Assembly: GCA_009768925.2 (NCBI GenBank)
Contig: VHIT02000017.1
Coordinates: 153,508-217,507 of the forward strand
Length of the DNA: 64,000 nucleotides
DNA from: Cryptosporidium bovis
Taxonomy: Eukaryota > Apicomplexa > Conoidasida > Eucoccidiorida > Cryptosporidiidae
Reading direction: 5' to 3'
Shown: positions 48,138 through 57,700 of the stretch, piece by piece
Position numbering within the stretch: the first letter of the stretch is position 1
How the letters are laid out: every line of letters starts with the position of its first letter
Program-made: the position numbers and the translations under genes
The notes under the pieces: generated by a model
The model's database searches: none
Seen by the model: the letters and a program-made list of their open reading frames with translations, nothing else
Told to the model about the DNA's origin: nothing

Positions 48138-49279
48138 ATGAGTAATGATTTTTTAACAAGATACAATCTAATATCAAATAAAATCAAAAATATTGTAAAC
48201 ACTTGTAATCAAAATGTATGTTTTAAAATAAAGTGTTAAAACTCACATATTAATTTGTAAATCGGAATAGGAATGCAATTCATGTGAACTGAATTCAATG
48301 ATAAAGCTTTTGGAAAGCATGGAAGAAGAAGGTGTAGAAGTAGAAGTAAGTTAACTAAAACTTTTTTTGTTTAAAATATAGTCCTTTAATTAATTTAATT
48401 TTTTGTTTAAATTAGAACTCTAATGTAATATACGAAAGAATGACTTTGGAGTTATTAGAGTGTGAGAACGGCATACTTAGTGAATGCGAGTATCTAAAAA
48501 GCAAAATATTTGTTATCTCGAATGGAATAATGAATATATCTGAGAATAGAAATCTTCCAATTTTGTTAAATATGCTTATGGATGGAATCAATGCTTATAA
48601 TGATATGATTTCAAAACATCAAAGCACAAAAAACAACTTACTTGATCCATCATTTTGGTCAATAGAACTAATGGATAAAATACATGCTACAAATGGGGGA
48701 AATACAACCTTGTTGGGCTATACATTAGAAAAAATACAAGACCAGTGTCCACATATTTTGGATGTTTTTGACGACATTAATTATGTTGAAAGAATATCTA
48801 ATAACTGTAAAATAAACGAGATTTATAGAGGAATAATGCGTCTAGACTTTTCATTAAAAATTAAAACCAAATATTTAATTAATTTTACAGAGAATAAAGA
48901 AAAAACGAGTGGAATTTATTATTACGACAATTTATTTAATAAAATTGAAAGTTTGAATGAAGCATTGTGCCTTCTTAAACACGAGTTTTTATATTTAATT
49001 AAGGACATTATTTTCTTCTCAAAATACCTCGGAATAGACGGTTCGCTGTATAAAGATGATGAAACTATCGATAAAATAGAAGAGATATTTGAATTATCTA
49101 GTGAAAAAGATGAAAAAATTAACTGTTTTCTATCAGAATTGGATATTGAAGAATTTGATGAAGTATTAAAGGCATTTAGCTCACTTAATTGGATAAGAGG
49201 AAGGCTAAATATTTTTTCATGTAAAAATCTAGAAAACGAAGGAGGAAAACTTTTGGCTACTATAAATGAGAAGAAATAA
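48138..49279 (+). CDS. Three-exon helical protein, unknown
   Basis: I read exons 48138-48215, 48271-48345 and 48416-49279, with introns of 55 and 70 bases (donors GTATGT and GTAAGT; acceptors ATAG and TTAG). All junctions are phase 0, and the product is 338 residues. The ATG at 48440 inside exon 3 would give a shorter 279-residue protein, but the two upstream exons join in frame without stops. The protein is predicted helical and acidic, with runs such as MIKLLESMEEEGVEVE, ERMTLELLECENGILSE, YTLEKIQDQCPHILDVFDD and KIESLNEALCLLKHEFLYLI. No signal peptide or membrane segment is visible. I do not recognise the family. Its layout could fit a coiled-coil subunit of a larger complex, but this is a guess. 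Confidence 0.6.
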
Positions 49280-49446
49280 ATGAAAACTGATAAACTACTG
49301 CTATATAAATGTTAAATAAGTTGTGACCATTTTTCAACTAATTACTTTCCCAATAACAAATAAATTCACTTGCTTTCAATAATAGCGTCATATATTGTGT
49401 AAAAAATAACTTCGCTTAAATTACTTGAATATTACGTACAGATATT

Positions 49447-50739
49447 CTATATATTATTGTTTGTCGTCATATCCTTGCCATTATTAACTTCACCACAGTA
49501 ATTTACAATATTGCAATTTCCTATTACATTACTACTGTCGTTCCCAATACTGTTAATACCCATATTAATACCATTTGCATTACTTGTAACATTAATACTA
49601 TCATTGCTTTTGTTTATATTCTCGTTATTGCTATCGCAACTTTCAAAGTTGACAGTGTTTAAATTCTCGTTCCTAGCGTCAAAACTACCACCTACAGCAT
49701 TACTATTGTCCTTGAAGCCGGAATTGTTAAAATTAACTTGAACATTAACGTTGCACATATTTTCATCTCCCATAGAACTGCTTAACCAAGGATGTTGAAG
49801 AGCTTCCAAGGCAGTAATGCGTTTTTTTGGACAATATTGAAGCAGTTTAGAGAGTAAATCGACCCCATGTTGATCTAAACCCGGAAGAAGTGAGTGTAGA
49901 TTCATCTTTTTATTTACCTTCCATTGTGGAAAGACGGATTTATAGCATGGAAGTTGGGTAACACCTGGCCAGTTGCTCTCATTGGCTGTTCCAAGAAGTC
50001 TGAATATGTAAAATAAAGTATCTATTTCGCTATCTCCAGGGAATATGGGCTTTCCGGATATCATTTCGGCCATTATACAACCAACACTCCATAAATCAAC
50101 ACTACAGTTATAGCATCTCTGACCCAAAAGCAACTCGGGAGCCCTGTACCATAAAGTGACAACCTCATGAGTGTTAGGTTTAAGCGGAGGTGTGAATGTT
50201 CTTGCAAGCCCAAAATCTGCTATTTTTAATATATTACCAGAGTCACTGAGAAGCAAATTTTGTGGTTTTAAGTCTCGGTGAAGTATTCTTCTACCGTGGC
50301 AGTATGAAAGCCCACTCAAAAGTTGTCTTAATAAGGATTTTACTCGACTTATTGGGAGCCCTTTTTTCCTGTTCAACCTTAAGTATCTCCTCAAATCTGT
50401 TTCACAATATTCAAATATTAACCATATTTGCATTCCTGTGCACGATACTTCCAACAGTCCAACTATATTCGGATGCTTAAGCTCTCTTAGTAAAACTATC
50501 TCCCTAATTGCTGTTGATGGAAGGCCAACCTCATCCAGAACTTCATCGTTATCAAATCTTATTTTCTTTAAAGCTACCATTTCTCCAGTATCTTTTCTCA
50601 TTCCTTCCCACACTATTCCATAAGTGCCTTCACCTATTATCCTAATCATATTATAGTTGTTTTCAAGACTGTTAACGTCATCAAATGTTCCAGACGAACA
50701 TTCTGTTTGGCATCCCACTGTATTTGAATGAATCTCCAT
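49447..50739 (-). CDS. Cyclin-dependent kinase with PSTAIRE helix (CDK1/2-like)
   Basis: The 430-residue protein has a full kinase domain (about 30-325): GEGTYG (36-41, with the inhibitory Thr-Tyr pair), catalytic Lys58, the cyclin-binding helix PSTAIRE (74-80), HRDLKPQN (154-161), DFG (175-177) and APE (200-202). The activation segment carries a Thr at the expected site (THEVVTLWYRAPE). GDSEIDTLFYIFRLLGTANE and the CDK1-type C-lobe follow. The exact PSTAIRE and GEGTYG argue for a cell-cycle CDK of the CDK1/CDK2/CDK5 class. The activation loop has a short insert (FTPPLKPNTHE) compared with human CDK1. A C-terminal tail of about 100 residues is Asn-rich and has no clear domain. Single exon with ATG at 50739. 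Confidence 0.92.
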   Translation of the reverse strand: MEIHSNTVGCQTECSSGTFDDVNSLENNYNMIRIIGEGTYGIVWEGMRKDTGEMVALKKIRFDNDEVLDEVGLPSTAIREIVLLRELKHPNIVGLLEVSCTGMQIWLIFEYCETDLRRYLRLNRKKGLPISRVKSLLRQLLSGLSYCHGRRILHRDLKPQNLLLSDSGNILKIADFGLARTFTPPLKPNTHEVVTLWYRAPELLLGQRCYNCSVDLWSVGCIMAEMISGKPIFPGDSEIDTLFYIFRLLGTANESNWPGVTQLPCYKSVFPQWKVNKKMNLHSLLPGLDQHGVDLLSKLLQYCPKKRITALEALQHPWLSSSMGDENMCNVNVQVNFNNSGFKDNSNAVGGSFDARNENLNTVNFESCDSNNENINKSNDSINVTSNANGINMGINSIGNDSSNVIGNCNIVNYCGEVNNGKDMTTNNNI

Positions 50740-51399
50740 GTTTTTATACGTACAAATTATATATTTCTTGATTTAGTTTCATATCAATTATTTGTAACTC
50801 GAATTAATTTGGCTTATCTTCGTCTTTTATTCACTCCCTGTCTTGATATTTTGCATATACTCGCTTTACATGAAACTATTTTGTTTACCCTCTTTAGTCT
50901 AATGCCTTAACCGTTTTTGTTTATTTATCAAGACTCTTATTGGTACCTTGCAGATGGGGAGAAAGTGGAGGCAAAACATTTTTCCGTATTCCTGGCCCAA
51001 TTCCAGTACGTTCAAGAACTTGTCATGTTTTATTGTTTAATATTGAGTTGTATTAAACTAAGTCAGTTTATGTGCATTTTTCAATAAGGTTAATACATTA
51101 AGGTGTGAACTACTTCTTAAATTGAATATTATGTTTCCCTAAACCAAAGGAGAATGCTTTAATGAAATAATATCTTCTATTTTTCCTTTGGACAAAATTC
51201 AATGTTTAACTACGTTTATTCTTACTTTTTGTACATAATACTCTTTTTTTGCCTGAAAATTGTTTCACTTTATTTAAATTACCAGAAGTGCCTTTTCTTT
51301 CTGACTCTCCATTTAAAGATGCATTCTAATCAAAAGTAACTTAAGAATAAACGAAGAGAAAGATAATAACACATACAAACTATGTACAAAGAGTTAAAA
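50740..51399. other. Intergenic region upstream of the CDK
   Basis: About 660 bases of AT-rich DNA between two minus-strand genes. It should hold the CDK promoter. I see no GGCGCC site, no RNA and no convincing open frame. Confidence 0.42.
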
Positions 51400-53130
51400 T
51401 TATTTGTATAATGTAAAGTACATGAGTATTATACTGTATAAGAGAAAAATTGGTGTGTAGAATCTAGGTGTGTAATTAGAATTATTATCAACTAGTGATT
51501 TATTGTAGTGGTTACTTATTTCTAAAGAATTAATGTCATTGTTGCGAAAATCTCTCTCAATATTTTTGTGTTTGTCTGTCTCATCATTGACTCTTCCGTA
51601 ACTAAATTCATTTTGGTAACTATTGTTGGATGCGGAGGTTGATGTTGGGTTTGTGTTAGGGGTGTTTTCAATTGAATATTGATTTATTAAAGGGCTAGTT
51701 AAACGATTAACTCTATAATTGTCATCATATTTTTGTACTTTATTCACGCAATGTGGTTCAATAATCTGGCAAAACTCAGGTGACAAGTTTTTTCCAATAA
51801 TACAAAGAATCCAAACAATGTCGATAATATCATTTTTTGATTTAAATTTACGGGAAATAAGATTTGCGAGAACGTCAATTGTGTTCCAAATGAGATTATT
51901 ATTTAGTGGATCGACGATTCCATTTGATTTATCTTTTGTAATTTCAATCGTGTCTAAAGAGGAATTCCATTCTATAAATGTATCGTTCGGGTCCCTGTTA
52001 CGTCTTGCTATTGCCTTAAAAATGTTCATTTTAATATTAATGTTGCTTATAATTTGGTTATAATCTATTATATTATTCAGCTTAATCTGGACAAAGCCAT
52101 CAACAAAGCACATACTAAGTGAAGTAGCTAACAAAATAAGTTCGGTAATTGACAATGTTGTTATTACTTTATTATCGCAAATCCATAAAATCCATTCAGA
52201 AGGTATCTTAAATCTAGTTATTGAAAACGACCACAGTAAATGAACAGCAGATTTTGGTGTAAATGATTGAATATCAAACTTCGAAACCAATTCTAAAAAG
52301 TTTTTCGGTACTATATCTGTTAAGGCAAATGCATGGCATAACATTGAAATATGGATTGGGAAGAATCTATCAACTATCTCAATACTTCTGTTTTTCAGTT
52401 TTTCGAATAAATGTGGAGAGATTAATCCAACCTTAGAGTAGGACCAGGCAATATTCGAAATTTGTTGTGGTTCCATGTTATCGAGTTCTAATAATATTTT
52501 GGGAATTGAACACATATACAAATTTTTATAAAATTTAACTAGCTTTGCAAAGGAACAAAGAAGTATACTCAAGCTTATCGGAACAAACTGTTCTAGCAGA
52601 AGAATTGACTCATTACAAATATAGTCAAAGAAAACATGATCATTTATTCCTAATTTTACCAATGACCATGACAAATTTGCAAGCTCCAAAGGCGAATATC
52701 TGTGTGAATAACTGCTTATATATAGAATACCTTCAAATAGCCTTATAAATCTCCTATCTTTTAAAATAATACTTCTTTGTTTCCAATTACTACATTTCAC
52801 TGCAATTCTATGAATCATTGTGACCATATTAACTTCATTAAATGACTCAATATGGTCTGTTATTATTTGAAGCATTTCATCAAGAGTTTTTGAATTCACT
52901 ATTTTTTTATTGATTATGAAATTCAAAGAAATCACTCTTCCTCTTTTGGATTTGATTTCTATGTCTGATTTTTTATGGCAATAAATCATATATTTTATAT
53001 CATTTGAAATATAACTGTTATTTATATTGTAGTTGTGTAATCCCCCACATTCCAAACAATGGCCACTTTCATTACCAGTTGCCACATTAAATATTGAATT
53101 GTTCGCTTTGAAAGCATGATTTTCACTCAT
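51400..53130 (-). CDS. Heptatricopeptide (HPR)-like helical-repeat protein
   Basis: The 576-residue protein has a series of paired helices of about 35-40 residues (about 145-345) with the HPR/FASTK-like pattern. Examples are SPLELANLSWSLVKLGI, PISLSILLCSFAKLVKFY, EPQQISNIAWSYSKVGLI, PIHISMLCHAFALTDIVP and TPKSAVHLLWSFSITRFK. Repeats of this type occur in RAP-domain and related organellar RNA-binding proteins of apicomplexans and other eukaryotes. No C-terminal RAP domain is visible. Instead the C-terminus ends in a hydrophobic stretch (FYTPIFLLYSIILMYFTLYK) that could anchor it in a membrane. The N-terminus has two CxxC/CH pairs (HCLECGGLH). A middle Asn/Ser-rich region separates repeats from the tail. 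Single exon, ATG at 53130. The link to organelle RNA is inferred from the repeat type. Confidence 0.58.
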   Translation of the reverse strand: MSENHAFKANNSIFNVATGNESGHCLECGGLHNYNINNSYISNDIKYMIYCHKKSDIEIKSKRGRVISLNFIINKKIVNSKTLDEMLQIITDHIESFNEVNMVTMIHRIAVKCSNWKQRSIILKDRRFIRLFEGILYISSYSHRYSPLELANLSWSLVKLGINDHVFFDYICNESILLLEQFVPISLSILLCSFAKLVKFYKNLYMCSIPKILLELDNMEPQQISNIAWSYSKVGLISPHLFEKLKNRSIEIVDRFFPIHISMLCHAFALTDIVPKNFLELVSKFDIQSFTPKSAVHLLWSFSITRFKIPSEWILWICDNKVITTLSITELILLATSLSMCFVDGFVQIKLNNIIDYNQIISNINIKMNIFKAIARRNRDPNDTFIEWNSSLDTIEITKDKSNGIVDPLNNNLIWNTIDVLANLISRKFKSKNDIIDIVWILCIIGKNLSPEFCQIIEPHCVNKVQKYDDNYRVNRLTSPLINQYSIENTPNTNPTSTSASNNSYQNEFSYGRVNDETDKHKNIERDFRNNDINSLEISNHYNKSLVDNNSNYTPRFYTPIFLLYSIILMYFTLYK

Positions 53131-53685
53131 TTATGCAACCTTTAATCAGAATTAAGCAAATTCTTATTGTTACTGCCTTGACAGTCTCCAATTGTACTCT
53201 CAGTACTTTTTTTTAATCAAATAAATAATATAAACAAAAACAATAACTAGCTCATTAAATATTTATAAAGCATAAAGATAACCTATAATATGTTAAATAT
53301 ATAACTCATTTTATTAAAATGCATTTAATTGAGACTTGAGGCTAATTAAATCCAATGTTACATGCTCGATGCAAATTTATCTTTGATTTAAAAACAAAAA
53401 CCACCTGTTGGCGCCTAACTTTCCTTTAAAAAATAAAAAGGTAATTATAACAATAATAACAGAAGAAAAAAATAAATTATTGTTATTTAACTATCAGGTT
53501 TTTGTATAATTTTGTACTTCACGTACTATCTCGTATTTTAAAAAGAAAAACTACTCACTGAAATTATTGTTTAAATACTAACAAGTTACTTTTTCCGTGT
53601 CCGCATTTAATGTTTTGCACCTGTACGAAATAAATGAGAGATCTAAAATAATAATATTCCGATAACAAGAAAACAAATTCAAAGT
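53131..53685. other. Intergenic region, divergent promoter of the HPR-like gene and SDE2
   Basis: About 555 bases with GGCGCC at 53410-53415, near the middle. Otherwise AT-rich without visible genes. Confidence 0.45.
53410..53415. promoter_or_regulatory. GGCGCC palindrome (E2F-like promoter motif candidate)
   Basis: The hexamer, in context gttGGCGCCtaa, lies midway between the HPR-like start (53130) and the SDE2 start (53686), about 280 bases from each. Function is inferred. Confidence 0.48.
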
Positions 53686-54321
53686 ATGAAGCTCAATTTT
53701 GATTTTCAGGGTATTTTTAAAACTGTCAAACTAGACGAAAACTCTAAATTTGACAATTGCATTAAATTCTACAATAACGTTAAAGGCTATGCAGCTAGAA
53801 TATTTAATAGCTGTGAAGAGGATATTTCTTTGTTCTTGGAGGGTAAACCATTCATTTTATCAAATGTAGATTACAAAGATTTAAGCAAGAAGCTTATAAA
53901 GGTCAGAAGAAATATTGAGTCAGGTTTAAAGGGTGGAAAGGGTGGCTTTGGTGCAACAATAAAGAGTCAGAAAAAGAAATTGAATATAAAAAAACTTGAT
54001 ATTGATGACTGTAGAGATTTAAAAACCGGAAAGCGTATAAGAGACATATTAAAAGATAACGAAAATACTAAAAGTGCCACCGTTGACGAAAACAAAAATA
54101 AAGAAATAGTTTTGGCTGAGAAAGTTGAAAGTCTAGATAAAAATTCAAGTAAAAACTACTCAAACGATTCGTTAAAACAACCCAATTCAAATAATGAGAT
54201 TTTAAAACACTACCAAACGCATATTTTAAACTTGGAGGATAAATGGAAGAATATTTCAAATTCAATAGACTTTGGGTTTAGTCATTTCGACAAGAATGTT
54301 ATTATTAGAACCAATAACTGA
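53686..54321 (+). CDS. SDE2: SDE2 homologue (ubiquitin-like fold, spliceosome/genome stability)
   Basis: The 211-residue protein opens with a ubiquitin-like region (about 1-84) followed by GLKGGKGGFGATIKSQKKKL, where GG-KGG (83-87) is the conserved processing site of SDE2. Then comes DIDDCRDLKTGKRIRDIL (about 106-123), matching the CRDLxGRRLR element. In yeast and animals the ubiquitin-like part is cut off after the GG pair, and the Lys-starting C-terminal fragment joins the spliceosome to help excise particular introns; in animals SDE2 also acts at replication forks. After residue 125 the sequence is Lys/Asn/Ser-rich, with a short conserved-looking end (HYQTHILNLEDKWKNI). Single exon, ATG at 53686. 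It is shorter than human SDE2 and close to the fungal size. Confidence 0.85.
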   Translation: MKLNFDFQGIFKTVKLDENSKFDNCIKFYNNVKGYAARIFNSCEEDISLFLEGKPFILSNVDYKDLSKKLIKVRRNIESGLKGGKGGFGATIKSQKKKLNIKKLDIDDCRDLKTGKRIRDILKDNENTKSATVDENKNKEIVLAEKVESLDKNSSKNYSNDSLKQPNSNNEILKHYQTHILNLEDKWKNISNSIDFGFSHFDKNVIIRTNN

Positions 54322-54734
54322 AGAGTCTTAGTTAAATTTAACTTATTCAAACTAAAATTACTGTTGGGAAATAACACAACTCTATATTGAAATAAGAGAT
54401 GATAATAGTCATTTTCTCAATCATAAAATCATATTTTCTTTGTTATTTCTCAATATATTTAAATATTCCATTTATTGTACTTTTAATTAGTGATTAGTAA
54501 TTACGTGTGCTGTTAATTATTTTGTAAAATATATTTATTGTTTTTTTCACCACTACTAATCATTTGCATGCCATTTTATTTTGTTTATTTGCATGTTTGT
54601 TTGCATGTACTTTGGTTCAAAGTAAATAGGTTTTATCATTGGTTCAAAACAATAATTATGAATGCCCATAATTCCTATAATATTAAGTATAAAAACATAG
54701 AACAATACTTATAATTAAACAATATATAAGAAAG
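54322..54734. promoter_or_regulatory. Promoter region of the 1578-residue secreted protein with TTTGCATG copies
   Basis: About 410 AT-rich bases. Three identical TTTGCATG octamers lie in direct orientation at 54563-54570, 54588-54595 and 54600-54607, and two ttggttcaaa copies follow within 50 bases. TGCATG-type motifs are bound by ApiAP2 factors in apicomplexans; action on the downstream gene is inferred from position (130-170 bases before the ATG). Confidence 0.5.
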
Positions 54735-57700
54735 ATGAGATATACAAGATTTATATACTTTGGAGTGATTTCATTGTTTAATTTTGCATCAAATTCAAAA
54801 TCTGAACCTTTACCATATTCTTCAGATGACTTAACAGTAGTTCCATTTCCACCAATAATCCCAATAGGTGGAGGATACTCACCATTTGTTGAAAATGATA
54901 ACAATACAGTTGAATATATTCAAAAAAGTGGCAATGACTATTTTGGAAGAGAACTAAGCAACATAGTTAATTATCCGGTCTTTAGGTTAACATCATTTTT
55001 TAGTGATATAAACAGGCAAGTATGGGCTTTTGTGTTTGGAAAAGAAAAAAAAGTACTTGCATATCATACTGAGATTAAACCTGTTTCAGATCCACTTCAT
55101 TTGGGCAACTTCTGGAATTTAATAAGTTCTAATTCCAAAACTTCTCCTATTAAGCTCAAGTTTTTCTACCCATCCTGTAATAACATGGTTAAAGACAAAG
55201 ATGAAGAAGGTGTTGATTGTGGTGGCCCATGCAGACCATGTGATACATTTTTAGATTGTAATGTAGGTTCGGAAGACCTAAAAAAACATAGCGTACTCAA
55301 GCATTCAACATGTATTGGAAGACTTAAACATGGTGAATATTGTTCATTAACATGTCCAATAGGTTATAGAATGAAATATGATGCGAGAATAAGCCAAGAA
55401 ATATATTCGCAATGTTATGATGGTTTTCTTAATAAAATTTCATTTAGTGATTCAAAATACCAAGAGGAATATGAAATACATGGAATTAATGACTTATGTG
55501 AGAATTCACTTAAATCAACATGTAAATATATAACTGTAAAATACTTAGGTAGCAACGAAAATATTAATGAGAATGAAAATGAGAATAAAATGGAATGTGA
55601 AGGTATATTCACTTCAATACCACGTTATCACGAGAAAAAGATGTATTGGACATCTGTTAATTCAAAAGGAAGAAGAGTAACTTTGCTTTGGAAGGAAAAC
55701 TATTGGGTTTGCTTAGATACTAATTTAAATAAGATATTGGGTTATATTCAAGATTCAGATCCGGATCACACATTGAAAGGTAATCAAAATAATAAGCTCA
55801 TTTGGATACCATGGTCGGAAGGTGGCCCTATTGCAGACAAAAGGTCTTATGCAACAGTTAGTTGTGAGAATTTGGAAAATTACAGGCATCAAAAAAAATG
55901 TAATACATTACTAATGCATGGTTGGAATTATGGTGCTAATTATAACGGTATTTGGGTATTTGTTGGGGATATGGTTGATGAATTCAGTAGAGATACAAGA
56001 GCAATATACATCAAACCATACAGTAAATTAGTATTACTTTACAATTATTTTAGACTTCAATGGGAAATATACGAGGGTAAAGGTGATGGTTCATATGTAG
56101 AATTAATAAATACAATGAAAGAAGAAAATGGAATAAAAGATAGAGTGCTTAGTGAGAACATTATTGGAATAAATGATAACAGCAGAAAATGGAAATTAAG
56201 AGCTATCAATTCTAATCCAAGTTCAATACCTACATCTGGAAGATGGATATCTATTGTAATCAATCGAGAAAAAAGTGGTGTTATGTATGAACCAAAGGAT
56301 TATTTGATTGATATAACATGTAATGAAAAAATAACAACATTAACTGGGGGTGAGCTAAACATAGATTCAAATAAACTAGTTAATCCCACTAATTTAAAAC
56401 CATTAATGTGCTCAGGTACACCAATAATGAGTTTTTTTCCAAAAATTGATTATAGTGACATTTCATTTAAGCCAAGAAATAACTATATCAAAGAAAATAA
56501 TGTGAAATATGGGGAAAATAGTTGTTCTTATATTGAAATTAAAGGAACAACAGTAGAAGCAATGGAATGTTCTGGAATATTTAAAAGAGAGGAATTTGGT
56601 GAAAATGAATACATATGGAGAAAGATTGGTAGTAATTCGAGGGTAATACTATTTTATTGGACAGGAATAAGATGGATCTGTACAATTAATGATCATAGCA
56701 ATGCAATACTTGGTTATATAGAGGGTAATAATATGAATCTAGGTAATTGGTTGAATAAAATAGATCCATCTGCTGGAGCATATATAAAAACTGATACAGT
56801 AGTTAAATGTTTAAATAGTGTAAACAATTCAAATAAAGAGTTACTTTGCAATCATTCTGCAATGAATAATTGGCCTTTGTATTTACAAGAATTGAATGGA
56901 AATTGGGAATTAAAGTACAATAAAAAGAGTAGCAATAATGAAAAAGGATCATCAAATGATCATTTGATTCCTAATTCCATGGAAGATTTTTATTATGAGC
57001 ATTATGGATTGAATAGTTGCAAATGGTATTTATTTTTTGATAAGAAATTAGGCTACTATGTTATTACAAAGGTGTATCCAAATAAAGATAATAAAGAGTC
57101 TGGATATGTTGCTATTAATAGAAATATAAAGGGTATGCCATTTATAAAGGGCCAAGAGTCTCATAATTTTGAATGGTTGCATTATGATAGTAATAATAAG
57201 AATAAACAATTGGAAACATCATATATATCGGCTTCATGTAAAGATGAGAGTGAAACAAGTAAAATGAATGATACTCAAACCAGCTTTGTCGGAAAAAGAA
57301 GTAAGACAAGATTTTTAAGTGATGTCAATTCTAATAAAATGTGGAAGAATGCAATAAGTAATTCAAAATTATTTAAAAGAGAAGAAATAGAATTGTGTAA
57401 TGAATATAATATTACAGGATTTAGCAAACAGTTAGAATCGTTTAATGGAATATGGACTAGATCCGAAATTAATAATACTGGAGATTATTACAATAATGTA
57501 CTTAAATTATTTAAATGCACAAATAACAACAACAAAGATGCATATATTTATTTTGCAGAAGCACCACTAAATAGAACAGGTTGGTTTTTAGATTATGATT
57601 TAAATCCATTAAATGGATTCATAGCACTAGGATCAAATTCAACATTGGATAAATTTAACAATGATTGGAGGTTGTGGAGTTTAAATGAAAAAAAATGGAA

